Assembly: GCA_022571215.1 (NCBI GenBank)
Contig: JACZYG010000002.1
Span: 118,332-182,331, forward strand
Source: Fidelibacterota bacterium
GTDB taxonomy: Bacteria > Fidelibacterota > SORT01
DNA: 64,000 bases
Direction: 5' to 3'
Both the position numbers and the translations under genes were made by a program. Numbering within the stretch: position 1 is the first letter of the stretch; every line of letters starts with the position of its first letter. Below, in pieces: positions 15,780 to 25,022 of this stretch. Below the pieces are notes generated by a model, which searched no databases, was not told the DNA's origin, and saw only the letters and a program-made list of their open reading frames with translations.

Positions 15780-17651
15780 TTATTTGAGCAACACCATCTT
15801 CCTCGTCTGAACGAATCCGCCAGCTGGCGAACCAGCTTGAAGTCGGTAAAAATAGATGCCGGATGCTAAATTTGCTGCATTCCATGTTAATTCATACTCT
15901 CCGGCGGGCTGCTTTTCATCAACCAAACGGGCTATTTCCTCTCCAAGGATATTGTGTATCGTAAGGACTATCCTATCCCCATGCGGAATAGAATATTTTA
16001 TGGAAGTAACGGGATTAAACGGATTCGGATAGTTCTGCTTCAGCTCAATAGAATTTGGCAGTTGCAACACTCGTTCATCTATCACGCCTACGGGAATTTG
16101 AATCAGATCCGGTAACAGCTGACCCCGTATCTCGCCTCCCGGATTTGCGGACGTATGTATGTTCACATATACCTCTCCCGCTCTAATCATATCTACAATA
16201 TCATCTGTAAGTGGGTCTACTTCATCGGTTGCGCTCCATACTCCTTCAGCAGAGTTCCCGTCAAATGTGATAGCCTTAATAACACCACCGTTTTCTCCGG
16301 CGGCTCCGGCGTGGAAGTGCGAGTTAGTTATGGTTAACCCATTAACCGTGAGATTGTATTCAAGCTCAGCGCCCTCATCTGAATAGAAAAGCAAACTTGT
16401 CAAAGTACCTGTTCCCGAAGAAACAACAGCGGGGTCCGCTACAGTCTGGCTACCGTCAAGTTGGGCGTTATAGCCTGTAATTACAAAAACCTGACCACGA
16501 ATCTCACCTCCCGAGTATTCAGTCGTATGTATGTTAACATACAATCTTCCGCTGAGCAGTTCATCCACAAGAGCAGATGTTAACGGTTGTGTACCATCGG
16601 TAGAGGACCAGACGCCGCTGGCGTGACCATCAACGAAATCAAGAGTTTTTACAACTCCTCCGTTTAACCCCGCGCCCGCATTATGGAAATGAGCTACGCT
16701 TTGAGTTATACTTGAGATTGTGATGTCATATTCCACTTCTGTTTGTGCCGAATTAAGCGTTAGAACCGCTATACCTGAACCGAGGGACGAAATTGGTGTG
16801 GGGGCAATATTGTCGCCGCTGATAAACGCCGCGAACGCAGTACCATCTTCGCGTTCCAGCTGGCCCCTTATTTCGCCTCCCGGATTGACTGAGGTATGAA
16901 TATTCATATAAACATTTCCGAGAAGCAAGTCACTGATTAAATCATCAGTCAAAGGTTGTTCTGCATCACCGCCCAACCACTCACCGTCTGCGGCGTCATA
17001 AACTAAAGTGATGTTTTTGACCACTCCTCCATTATCAGTAGCGCTTCCTCCGTGAAAATGAGAGTTAGTCGGCGTCAAACCCGTAACATTTAAGCCAAAA
17101 TCTAATTCTCTATCATTGCCGAACAGGATAGCGACACCTGTACCGACTCCGGATGAAGTAATAGACGTAGGAACAATTTTATCGCCGCTTAATAATACCT
17201 TAAAAAATACCGGTACTTGAATATTTCCACGAATTTCCCCCCCGGGATTATCTGTTGTGTGAATATTAACATAAATCCTGCCTGCTAAAAGTTCATCCAA
17301 CATTGCAGTAGTAAACGGTTGGTCCGTATCAGTAGATGACCAAACACCCGATATGGTCATTCCACCGCTGAAATCCAACGTTTTCACAACCCCACCTGTC
17401 GCATCGAATGCGCCGTTATGGAAATGCGCTACACTTGGAGTCAATCCGTCGATTGTAATGACATAATGAAACTCTGTCCAATCGTTCATCAGCACTCCCG
17501 TGACGGTTCCTGTACCTGAAGAAGTAATAGGAGTAGGAGCGATATTATCGCCTGATAAGGATGCGCCGACTACACGATCTTCTTTCTGAGCTGATAAATT
17601 AGAGACTAATAAGAGAGTGACAACAATAAAACTTAGTAGCATTTTAATCAT
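15780..17651 (-). CDS. Secreted protein with four CHRD domains and a T9SS sorting domain
   Basis: A 623-residue protein. After a signal peptide (residues 1-21, ending LSAQ) come four tandem CHRD (chordin-type) domains of roughly 120 residues each. Each carries a strand like DGLTPSVAHFHNGA, a GGVVKTLDF-type turn, and ends with (Y/N)VNIHTTDNPGGEIRGQ; copies 1 and 3 are most alike (both with SGDNIAPTPI), and copies 2 and 4 share NSHFH. The C-terminal ~85 residues are a type IX secretion domain: LKQNYPNPFNPVTSIKYSIP, HNILGEEIARLVDEK, SGIYFYRL. CHRD domains in bacteria are of unknown function; the histidine pair HFH in each repeat suggests metal binding, which is speculative. The protein is probably surface-anchored or released. 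Confidence 0.92.
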   Translation of the reverse strand: MIKMLLSFIVVTLLLVSNLSAQKEDRVVGASLSGDNIAPTPITSSGTGTVTGVLMNDWTEFHYVITIDGLTPSVAHFHNGAFDATGGVVKTLDFSGGMTISGVWSSTDTDQPFTTAMLDELLAGRIYVNIHTTDNPGGEIRGNIQVPVFFKVLLSGDKIVPTSITSSGVGTGVAILFGNDRELDFGLNVTGLTPTNSHFHGGSATDNGGVVKNITLVYDAADGEWLGGDAEQPLTDDLISDLLLGNVYMNIHTSVNPGGEIRGQLEREDGTAFAAFISGDNIAPTPISSLGSGIAVLTLNSAQTEVEYDITISSITQSVAHFHNAGAGLNGGVVKTLDFVDGHASGVWSSTDGTQPLTSALVDELLSGRLYVNIHTTEYSGGEIRGQVFVITGYNAQLDGSQTVADPAVVSSGTGTLTSLLFYSDEGAELEYNLTVNGLTITNSHFHAGAAGENGGVIKAITFDGNSAEGVWSATDEVDPLTDDIVDMIRAGEVYVNIHTSANPGGEIRGQLLPDLIQIPVGVIDERVLQLPNSIELKQNYPNPFNPVTSIKYSIPHGDRIVLTIHNILGEEIARLVDEKQPAGEYELTWNAANLASGIYFYRLQAGSPAGGFVQTRKMVLLK

Positions 17652-17786
17652 AATAATATCCTTTTGTGGGTTATTAATGACTGATTTAGTAATGTTAAGC
17701 GGTAGAGTTAAAGCCAGAAACTGTAACAGTCTATTCCTATTAAGTAACTCCTTTCTGATTTGAATATAAGTGAATTATTACCAACC

Positions 17787-17814
17787 AATGTAATGATTTT
17801 ATTCAGTTTGTCAA
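17787..17814 (-). promoter_or_regulatory. Probable promoter of the CHRD protein gene
   Basis: TTGACA (17814-17809) and TACATT (17792-17787) on the minus strand with 16 bases between; the ATG follows at 17651. Confidence 0.5.
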
Positions 17815-17911
17815 GTGGTGTTTATTCGATTGGCTTTAAGAGTCATACTGCCGTTGCCTATGTTGATAGATAGCGGATATGGCTATTATGTGATCCTTAA
17901 TAAGGAGTTAC

Positions 17912-18514
17912 TTACGATAAATTCAGCGATTTAACGTTATCTTTGTCCTTCATTGCCCTGTAGAAACGGGAGAGAGGGAACCCCATGACGTTTTCGTAGG
18001 AACCTTCAATCTTTTCCACAAAAACGGCAGTCCTGTCCTGAATTCCGTAAGCGCCTGCTTTATCGAACGGTTGTTCTATTGAAATGTATCTTTCGATCAC
18101 ATTATCTGAAAGTTGTTTAAAGTATACGTTGGTCGTTTCCGCATCCGTAAAAGAACGTTTTTCAGGTGTTGCATAGACGCAGAACGCGGTCAGTACCCTG
18201 TGCATTTTACCGCTGAGTTTTCTCAACATTTTGGACGCTTCAGCCGGATCAACCGGTTTGCCCAAAACCTCCTCATCCAATATCACCACCGTATCAGCGC
18301 CGACGATGATACCGTCATCAATATTTTCGGCTACAGATTGTACCTTGAGTTCCGCAAATGATCTGATGTTCTCTTCAATTGATAGTGAACTATCAAAGTC
18401 TTCTGACAGTGTTGAGGGAATGACCTCCGGATGCAATCCGAGTTGTTCAAGAAGTTTTAATCTTCTCGGCGATTGAGATGCGAGAATAAATCTTCTGCTA
18501 TAACTCAGAATCAA
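17912..18514 (-). CDS. maf: Maf-family nucleoside triphosphate pyrophosphatase
   Basis: A 200-residue Maf protein that hydrolyses non-canonical or pyrimidine nucleoside triphosphates to monophosphates (dTTP/UTP or m7GTP type). The nucleotide-binding N-terminus reads ILASQSPRRLKLLEQLGL (SxSPRR motif). It is followed by EVIPSTLSEDFD, the conserved VGADTVVILDEEVLGKP with the catalytic aspartate, and the DKAGAYGIQDRTAVFVEKIEGSYENVMGFPL signature split around residue 160. The length is standard. Its start codon overlaps the stop of the thioredoxin-fold gene by four bases (ATGA), and that gene overlaps the PorU-like gene the same way, so the three form one transcript. Confidence 0.95.
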   Translation of the reverse strand: MILSYSRRFILASQSPRRLKLLEQLGLHPEVIPSTLSEDFDSSLSIEENIRSFAELKVQSVAENIDDGIIVGADTVVILDEEVLGKPVDPAEASKMLRKLSGKMHRVLTAFCVYATPEKRSFTDAETTNVYFKQLSDNVIERYISIEQPFDKAGAYGIQDRTAVFVEKIEGSYENVMGFPLSRFYRAMKDKDNVKSLNLS

Positions 18515-18780
18515 GAAATCTGCGCTTCGGAATAATTTTTAAGTCTGCGGAGAAGGTGTTTTGCGTTTACTTTATGTTTGAATTCCAAGTTTCCGTTTAT
18601 CTCAATAACAGGTATCTCAATTCCGTATTTCATCATCAGGTCGTCACTTTGAGTAATATCAACGGTTTCAAGAGTGAATTTTATTTTTTTTGATATTCGC
18701 ACCACAATTTCGAACGCGACGTCACAGAGATGACAGGATTCTTTTGTGTAGAATCTAAGGTGTGGATAATGTTTTGTCAT
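18511..18780 (-). CDS. Glutaredoxin-like thioredoxin-fold protein (DUF836 type)
   Basis: An 89-residue protein with CHLCD near residues 17-21, a CxxC redox pair in the position typical of glutaredoxin-like DUF836 proteins (FYTKESCHLCDVA). The cis-proline region IPVIEINGNLEF near 55-66 completes the thioredoxin fold. Such proteins are predicted dithiol oxidoreductases, but substrates are unknown. It is translationally coupled by four-base overlaps with the large upstream protease gene and the downstream maf gene. Confidence 0.87.
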   Translation of the reverse strand: MTKHYPHLRFYTKESCHLCDVAFEIVVRISKKIKFTLETVDITQSDDLMMKYGIEIPVIEINGNLEFKHKVNAKHLLRRLKNYSEAQIS

Positions 18781-21700
18781 CTGGCAATAGCTAGTTTTTC
18801 GAGTACCTCTTCCCAGTTGCCTGTCAGCGATGATTTTGCTCTGAGCCTGTAAATATAAACGCCGTTGGCGATCCTGTCTCGTACTTCATCGGTGCCGTCC
18901 CATCTGATAGATTGAAATCCTACTGAAACGGAAGAATAATCCTGAATCTTTCTTATCAATCTGCCTGCTACGGTGTAAATGCTTATCTCCACGACTTCGG
19001 CAGGATGAGACAGGTAGAATGTGAAATCTGTTGATTCGGACATAGGATTCGGGTAATTATAGACCCGTTCGATGACGAGATCCTCGCTTGACGAAATATT
19101 GAAAACAGCGGTCTCCTCGCTAAAATTATTGTAACTGTCCCACGCTTTCACCGTGACGGAATGTTCTCCCGTATCCAACTGGGGCATTGGATATCTTAAA
19201 GTACCTTTCTGATAGCTGTTGATGTCATATTCGAAGAATTGGGTGACATTAAATTTAGAATTAAGTTCGCCGTCAATTGTTAATGTGATCTTGTGACCGA
19301 CTTCTTCGGCGAGGTTGATGCCGTTTTCATCATTGATGATAACTTCTAATGTGGCATCGGGAGGAATGAGATCACCTGAACGGAAATATAATTCCTCAAA
19401 TCCTATTGTGATGTCGGGACCTAAATTATCCGCGGATACATTCGCTGTTCCATCGTATTCAATTCCGTTTAGAGAGCCGGCGCCGTCCATCCCGGTCTTT
19501 TCGTCCCACCAATAAACAACGCCTCTTCCCGTATTACCGCCGTAGTTAATATCTCGTGGTACGATAAATGTACTCACGAAGCTGTCACCGACTGCGCTTA
19601 CAGGACCGCTGAAAATGCGAGAACCGGGCAACTTGTAACTTATCGAACCTGTCACCCCGTTATGATTTTCACTTCGGGTCACCGGAACCACCGAATCAAA
19701 AATATTAATAGCTACGGTAACCGATCCTGAAGAAAATTTATTGCCGTCCGCGTCAAGAATTTTCCCGGTTAGAGATGCCTTACCGAGCGCTTGTAATGTA
19801 CGTGGGTTAGGCTCATTAACGGTAGCTCTGCCTTTGGGCAACGCCACTCGCATTGTGGGATCACCGAGGTAGTGATACTTCTCGTCGTTGCCAGGTTCAT
19901 TGTGCGCAATTTTACCCGCCAATAACGCTGCGCCAATTCGCGGAGTGTTGCTGGAAAATGGATGGTCGGGCAGTAATTTTTTAAAAAAGTGTGTGGTTAT
20001 TCGCGCATTAGCGCCCGAATAAACCAATCTCGAAGCCGCAATCATCCCGATGGCGCCGTTTTGCCTCTGTACAAGTAAGTCCTCAGCCATCGATTGTATA
20101 TTGGGATCGTCATACCTTCCGAATTCGCAGGTTCCTGCCACCCATATAGGCAGCTTCATCCCTGTATCAATGATATTCAAATCTCTATCGCTGGAAAGTA
20201 GCCGCTCCTGAGCTAGCACCGTCGGTCCGCCATGACCGATATAAACGAGAAATGTAGTTCCTCGATTTAATTGTCCGAGCAGAGCTTGCGTGGCATCAGG
20301 TTTTCTTACGCCAAAAACAGCGGCATCTGTTTCGACCTTATATTCAGTCAGATATATTTTACGAATATCGCTGACTTGCGGGAATGATTTAATTATATTT
20401 TCTGATTGAGTTATATGAACTCCTTCGGGATTGCTCGAGGGTCTGAAAAGATCGTCAGCCACTATCGTCAGGGTATTCTTCCAATTGCCGAAAATAGGCT
20501 GAGTTTCATAAAGAATAAGCTTTTCGACATAATTTTCCGCGTCTTCGGCGGTTCTCGATACGATCCTTCCCATGGAAATATCAGCTATGATATCATTACC
20601 GGAGATGTATGCGAAATGATCATCAGCCGCGCGCGATAGTATGAAGCTTATATGGTTATTCATAGTGGTGGTGTCATCTATGAGTTGATATGTCATGATA
20701 AAAGTTGTTGATTCGCCTGTGATATTACGGTAATCATAATCACCGTCGCCGAAAAGTAACGCAAAACTTGGTTTGGGTTCGTTCCAATTTTCATAAGCGT
20801 ATTTGAAGAAGTAACGAATAGCCATCGGATCGGTCTGACCCGCGGAAAACTCAAGTACGACGTCGTCAATGTCATATACGACAGTATTAAGCCTATCCTT
20901 CGGAGCCGCTTCAGATGTCCTGTATTTCGCAAGACGATCTGCCGATTTACGGAATTCCTTGTGCGAAAGTATAATATATTCCGCTTGTGTGTTGGCTGAT
21001 CTCGCCTTTGGAGTGTCGAAGTCCTCAACTATGACGATTTCGCTAACAGTGAGATAATTAGAGGTAGTAGAGAGATAGTATTCGGATGGAACCGTGCCGT
21101 TCGCTTTCTCCTGCCAAACTACTTCTGCCGTCGTATTCAAGGAGGGAATGATTCGATAAGTCGATTCGAGATCGGTCACGTTGTATATTGTAATCTCGGT
21201 AGAACCGAATCCTGAAGCATTGAAAGAGAGTAATCCTGAATTAGGGGGACTAAAAAAATGCAGCTTGTCCGACTCGGCTTTCAATTCTCTTTTATAGCGT
21301 ATTTCAAGCCAGTCATAATATACTTTTGAAGGTGAATCGGCTCCTTCCCACTCTAAGGTGAAGTTGTTCACGCCCGATGTAAGAAAATCGGCGATCATGG
21401 TCTTTTTGATTACCGTTGTGCCGAAATTGCTTACGAAGTTGGAGACAAGGATTGACTTACTGCCGTGCTTCAGCCCGAGTCTGCCTCCGAATCCCCTACC
21501 TTCGACTCCACTTCGCAGACGAAGGCGAAAGCTTATTTCCTCGGTTTTTATCAGATCGTTGAGCGCAAGCGGAAGCTGGCTGATATCGGACCTGCCCGAA
21601 AGACTTACTCCAAAGAAACCTGTACCTGTTCTAAGAAAATTGATAAGGTCTTCCTCGTGGTGCAGATAGGCATCATACCGCGTAATGACACTGTCAGGAG

Positions 21701-22823
21701 AATCCGAGGCAGAGGTTACCGACTTCATCTCTAAACCGGGTGAACCGCCTGCCGGCGCAATATTCAGCCAGAAAGCGGAAAAAGTTGAGTAAGGATTTTG
21801 TGAATAGTATATATGTCCTTTCAATTTATTGTATTCCCAGCCTGAACTGCCCTTGCCGTAAAAGACTATTTCTTCACCCGCATCGAATGTTCCGTTGGAA
21901 TTGGTATCCTTTCGCCATAAGGGAATCTCTTTGAGGTTGGGAGTAACCTCGGCGCCTATTGTACCATCCATAACTCTACCTTCGAAATAAGGCGAGTAAA
22001 GTTTGATACGGTCAATATCAATACCCGTAATGCTCACTCCGGTTGCTGCTAATTCCTCAGCAGTTATTTTATAAATGCCGTCTTCCAACAGGCTGAGCTT
22101 ATACCAATCACCGGGTCCGGAAGAGCTGTTTTTTTTGAATGCCTTAGGGAGATCATGCTTGATAAGCCATTTTTTTGATTGCTGGAAGTTAAGAATAGCA
22201 GTGCTATAAAGCTCTTCTTCGGCGACAGAAAATCTTTGAGGGCTGTTATCTCCGCTACTGCTTCTGAACGAAATATCAACCGAGATCTCATTAAAAAGAT
22301 CTAAAGCTCTCGTTTCACCGGAGACTTCATAAGGAATTATAATAGCGTTATATATTTTTTGCTGACGAAAATAACCGGCATCCTGCAATTGCACGCTTTT
22401 TATCTTGAGATCAGAATATGGAGAAAGATTATCTTCGTCGAGTTTGAAAACCGGGATGCCGTTTTCCCTCTTTATAGTGTTCGGAATTCGAACGAGCTCG
22501 CCTTTAATCGAACGTCCGCCCTTCTTGGTGATATTTATAATGATAGGCGCAGCATCCTCAGGAACACCGAACGTGAATATAGCCGCCGCTAACGCAGGCT
22601 CTCCCGGTTTTCCAAGTATAGTTGTAGCTTCGCTGAAAAAGAGCTCTATCCTTCCCGAGCCATCTCGTTCGTGCTTGAAATCCGGTCTGAGAGTGATGGA
22701 TATTCCTTTATCCGTGGACACGATATTCAGGCGTTTTAGTCCCGATTTAGGGGTTATAAACGACTCAATCCCTGTTTTCGGACTAATTTGCAACAGGATA
22801 AGGAGCAGGAGGGATGTTATCAT
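18777..22823 (-). CDS. porU: PorU-like type IX secretion sortase (peptidase C25)
   Basis: A 1348-residue secreted protein with an N-terminal signal segment (MITSLLLLILLQ). The long N-terminal beta region has the pro-domain style of PorU. The peptidase C25 (gingipain) domain spans about 600-990, with the catalytic histidine about residue 864 in VYIGHGGP and the catalytic cysteine about 899 in AGTCEFGRYDDP. The tail after ~1250 is a C-terminal secretion domain (VYNYPNPMSESTDFTFYLS, YTVAGRLIRKI, IANGVYIYRLRA). In Porphyromonas and Flavobacterium PorU removes such C-terminal domains from T9SS cargo and attaches the cargo to lipopolysaccharide at the cell surface. Two likely cargo proteins are encoded nearby (8817-10535, 15780-17651). 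An alternative is a cargo C25 protease rather than the sortase itself; the large size favours PorU. Confidence 0.82.
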   Translation of the reverse strand: MITSLLLLILLQISPKTGIESFITPKSGLKRLNIVSTDKGISITLRPDFKHERDGSGRIELFFSEATTILGKPGEPALAAAIFTFGVPEDAAPIIINITKKGGRSIKGELVRIPNTIKRENGIPVFKLDEDNLSPYSDLKIKSVQLQDAGYFRQQKIYNAIIIPYEVSGETRALDLFNEISVDISFRSSSGDNSPQRFSVAEEELYSTAILNFQQSKKWLIKHDLPKAFKKNSSSGPGDWYKLSLLEDGIYKITAEELAATGVSITGIDIDRIKLYSPYFEGRVMDGTIGAEVTPNLKEIPLWRKDTNSNGTFDAGEEIVFYGKGSSGWEYNKLKGHIYYSQNPYSTFSAFWLNIAPAGGSPGLEMKSVTSASDSPDSVITRYDAYLHHEEDLINFLRTGTGFFGVSLSGRSDISQLPLALNDLIKTEEISFRLRLRSGVEGRGFGGRLGLKHGSKSILVSNFVSNFGTTVIKKTMIADFLTSGVNNFTLEWEGADSPSKVYYDWLEIRYKRELKAESDKLHFFSPPNSGLLSFNASGFGSTEITIYNVTDLESTYRIIPSLNTTAEVVWQEKANGTVPSEYYLSTTSNYLTVSEIVIVEDFDTPKARSANTQAEYIILSHKEFRKSADRLAKYRTSEAAPKDRLNTVVYDIDDVVLEFSAGQTDPMAIRYFFKYAYENWNEPKPSFALLFGDGDYDYRNITGESTTFIMTYQLIDDTTTMNNHISFILSRAADDHFAYISGNDIIADISMGRIVSRTAEDAENYVEKLILYETQPIFGNWKNTLTIVADDLFRPSSNPEGVHITQSENIIKSFPQVSDIRKIYLTEYKVETDAAVFGVRKPDATQALLGQLNRGTTFLVYIGHGGPTVLAQERLLSSDRDLNIIDTGMKLPIWVAGTCEFGRYDDPNIQSMAEDLLVQRQNGAIGMIAASRLVYSGANARITTHFFKKLLPDHPFSSNTPRIGAALLAGKIAHNEPGNDEKYHYLGDPTMRVALPKGRATVNEPNPRTLQALGKASLTGKILDADGNKFSSGSVTVAINIFDSVVPVTRSENHNGVTGSISYKLPGSRIFSGPVSAVGDSFVSTFIVPRDINYGGNTGRGVVYWWDEKTGMDGAGSLNGIEYDGTANVSADNLGPDITIGFEELYFRSGDLIPPDATLEVIINDENGINLAEEVGHKITLTIDGELNSKFNVTQFFEYDINSYQKGTLRYPMPQLDTGEHSVTVKAWDSYNNFSEETAVFNISSSEDLVIERVYNYPNPMSESTDFTFYLSHPAEVVEISIYTVAGRLIRKIQDYSSVSVGFQSIRWDGTDEVRDRIANGVYIYRLRAKSSLTGNWEEVLEKLAIAR

Positions 22824-23167
22824 ACTCTACCTGCGCAGCAACAAAAAGTTAAATAATAGACCGGGCGTACGATTCGCGGTTCGGTAGTTTCCGAATAATG
22901 TAACAGAAACATCTAATCCTCCAAATTTAGTTCATTGTTTAGATAATATTCTGTAACGTTCTTTCGGTATACCCTCAATTTTATGGGATTAATATATCTT
23001 AAGGGTTCAACTTTGTCAAGACCATATTAGTTCCACAGCTACTCACATGCCTGAAGTGAGATACACGCAAGGTAAATATTAACCTTCCAAATTTATGTAA
23101 GATAGTTTACATTAAACCGCCGAATAATTTTGTTTTTAAAACAATCAATGTGAAAGGTTTTTAATCT
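22824..23167. other. 344-base divergent intergenic region
   Basis: It holds the porU promoter and a small hairpin (TTCGG/CCGAA near 22880-22896). No clear plus-strand promoter for folE is recognisable, nor a preQ1-riboswitch-like motif. Confidence 0.5.
22991..23019 (-). promoter_or_regulatory. Promoter of the porU-grx-maf operon
   Basis: TTGACA (23019-23014) and TATATT (22996-22991) on the minus strand, 17 bases apart. The predicted leader is about 160 bases. Confidence 0.7.
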
Positions 23168-23707
23168 GTGGAAAATTTAATAAAAGAATTGCTCATGAAG
23201 TTAGGTGAAGACACCGAAAGAGAGGGGTTGTTGAAAACTCCGTCAAGAGTGGCAAAGTCTTTAAAATTTCTGACTAAAGGATATGGAGAAAGCGTAGAGG
23301 AAGTAGTCAACGGAGCGCTGTTTGACGAAAAGTTCGACGAAATGGTTATAATCAGGGATATAGATCTTTTCAGCATGTGTGAGCACCACATGCTTCCGTT
23401 TTTCGGGAAATGCCATATAGCGTATCTACCGAATAAAAAAATTATCGGTCTGAGCAAGATCCCGCGGATAGTGGATATATTCGCCCGCAGATTACAGGTG
23501 CAGGAGCGTTTGACTACCCAGATAGCAGAGGCAATAAATTCTGCTGTGGAACCGTACGGAGTCGCTGTGACAATTGAGGCAACTCATCTTTGTACGGTTA
23601 TGCGGGGAGTTGAAAAACAGAATTCGGTGGCGATAACGAATGCTATGCTGGGAAAATTCAAAACTGATCCAATGTCGAGATCAGAATACCTTTCAATGAT
23701 TAAATGA
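23168..23707 (+). CDS. folE: GTP cyclohydrolase I
   Basis: A 179-residue FolE of normal length that opens GTP to 7,8-dihydroneopterin triphosphate, the entry step to folate, pterins and 7-deazaguanine. Zinc and active-site segments are intact: [18 protein letters not shown] (zinc cysteine and catalytic histidines), [10 protein letters not shown], and [11 protein letters not shown] with the second zinc cysteine. Translation starts at GTG. The gene is followed 20 bases later by a QueC-like gene, so its product may mainly feed queuosine synthesis, although it can also serve folate. Confidence 0.96.
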   Translation: MENLIKELLMKLGEDTEREGLLKTPSRVAKSLKFLTKGYGESVEEVVNGALFDEKFDEMVIIRDIDLFSMCEHHMLPFFGKCHIAYLPNKKIIGLSKIPRIVDIFARRLQVQERLTTQIAEAINSAVEPYGVAVTIEATHLCTVMRGVEKQNSVAITNAMLGKFKTDPMSRSEYLSMIK

Positions 23708-23727
23708 ACCTTTTGTGAGCATTCGAA

Positions 23728-24435
23728 TTGGTTTCTAAAAGTATAACGCGGGCGGCCTGGACTGATTTTGACTCGACAGCGGAGCTGCGTATTCTATTCA
23801 GCGGAGGGATTGAGAGCGCGGTTCTCATGGGAGAGGCTGTTCAGGCGGGTCTAAATCCAATTCCTGTTTATGTATCAACAGGCGCCCGATGGGAAAATGC
23901 CGAGTTGGAAGCGGCAAAAAATTATCTCGAGTCATTAGACGTTGGATTATCGGATAAAATGGTTATTCGTGAATCAATTTCGGGTAAGATTAAGGATCAT
24001 TGGGCATACAACGGAATGAGCTACCCTCTCGCGGAAGAAGACGTTCTGTCGTTAAAAATTCCCCAACGAAATGAGACTCTGCTGAGGGAAGCTGTCAGTT
24101 TCGGCAGTGATGACCATGATCTGATTCTCACTATCGGGACCACAGCGGACAATCCCTTTAATGACGGAAACCGTCAGTTTTTTGACAACATGGCGACTGC
24201 TCTATCAGTGGAAAGGGGTGAACGTGTGACCATATTGACTCCGCTGACAGGGCTTAAAAAGAGTGATGTAATACATAGAGGAAAGAGTTTCCCGCTCGGT
24301 TTGACGCTGTCATGTGTAGCCCCGCGTGACGGGGCAGCGTGCGGCGATTGTATAAAATGCGGTTCAAGAGCTGCCGCATTCTCAGAGGCGGGAGTGATAG
24401 ATAAATATAAGAAGGAGGAAGTAAATGAGTATTAA
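23728..24435 (+). CDS. queC: QueC-like 7-cyano-7-deazaguanine synthase
   Basis: A 235-residue PP-loop ATPase. The ATP-binding loop reads LFSGGIESAVLM, with Glu where most QueC proteins have Asp. The C-terminal zinc site is SCVAPRDGAACGDCIKCGSR (four cysteines), followed by AFSEAGVID as in QueC. QueC converts 7-carboxy-7-deazaguanine to preQ0 using ammonia and ATP. The middle of the protein is divergent, so a related ATP-pyrophosphatase is possible. The start is a TTG; a stop lies four codons upstream and there is no strong ribosome-binding site. Its 3' end overlaps the peroxiredoxin gene by 11 bases. QueD and QueE are not in this window. Confidence 0.8.
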   Translation: MVSKSITRAAWTDFDSTAELRILFSGGIESAVLMGEAVQAGLNPIPVYVSTGARWENAELEAAKNYLESLDVGLSDKMVIRESISGKIKDHWAYNGMSYPLAEEDVLSLKIPQRNETLLREAVSFGSDDHDLILTIGTTADNPFNDGNRQFFDNMATALSVERGERVTILTPLTGLKKSDVIHRGKSFPLGLTLSCVAPRDGAACGDCIKCGSRAAAFSEAGVIDKYKKEEVNEY

Positions 24436-24880
24436 GATTGGAGATAATGCTCCTAATTTCAGTTTAAAGGATCAAAACGGGAACGCTGTTTCTCTCGACA
24501 GCTTCTTAGGAAAGAAAGTTATACTGTTTTTCTACCCTAAGGATGATACGCCCGGATGTACTGTAGAAGCATGTAATTTTCGGGATGATTTTGAAATATA
24601 CGAAGAAAAGAATGCCGTACTTCTGGGAATAAGCAAAGATGGGGAAGAGTCACATAGAAAATTCATAAGCAAGTTCAATCTGCCTTTCAGTCTTTTATGC
24701 GATGAAGATCATGCCGTAGCAGAGGAGTATGGCGCATGGGGCGAAAAAAGCATGTACGGAAGAAAATATATGGGAATCATACGCAGCACAATCGTGGTAG
24801 ATACCGAAGGCAAGGTAGAGCAGCTCTTTGAAAAAGTTAAGCCGAAGGATCATAGTAAAGAGTTGCTCGAACTGCTCTGA
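24425..24880 (+). CDS. bcp: Thioredoxin-dependent peroxiredoxin (Bcp/PrxQ)
   Basis: A 151-residue cytoplasmic peroxiredoxin. It opens with IGDNAPNFSLKDQNGN and has the active-site loop FFYPKDDTPGCTVEACNFRDD, where the first cysteine (about 45) is peroxidatic and the second, five residues on, resolving. Later KYMGIIRSTIVVD carries the conserved arginine-side of the fold. It lacks the leader of the paralogue at 2688-3206. AAGGAGG lies just before the ATG, inside the end of queC, so the two are translationally linked. Confidence 0.95.
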   Translation: MSIKIGDNAPNFSLKDQNGNAVSLDSFLGKKVILFFYPKDDTPGCTVEACNFRDDFEIYEEKNAVLLGISKDGEESHRKFISKFNLPFSLLCDEDHAVAEEYGAWGEKSMYGRKYMGIIRSTIVVDTEGKVEQLFEKVKPKDHSKELLELL

Positions 24881-24959
24881 ATCAGCAAAACAACGAAAAA
24901 AGGAAATGCGCGGGCAGCTGTTGACCTCCCGATCCACCTGAAATAAATTGAAAAATTGC

Positions 24960-24987
24960 TTGACAAGTAAGTAATTTTCCTTAAAAT
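24960..24987 (+). promoter_or_regulatory. Promoter upstream of the small secreted protein
   Basis: TTGACA (24960-24965), 16 bases, then TAAAAT (24982-24987). Predicted transcription would begin near 24994, which supports the ATG at 25023 rather than that at 24996 as start. Confidence 0.55.
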
Positions 24988-25022
24988 GGATTATAATGAG
25001 ACTTCAATATTCCGGGTTCTTA

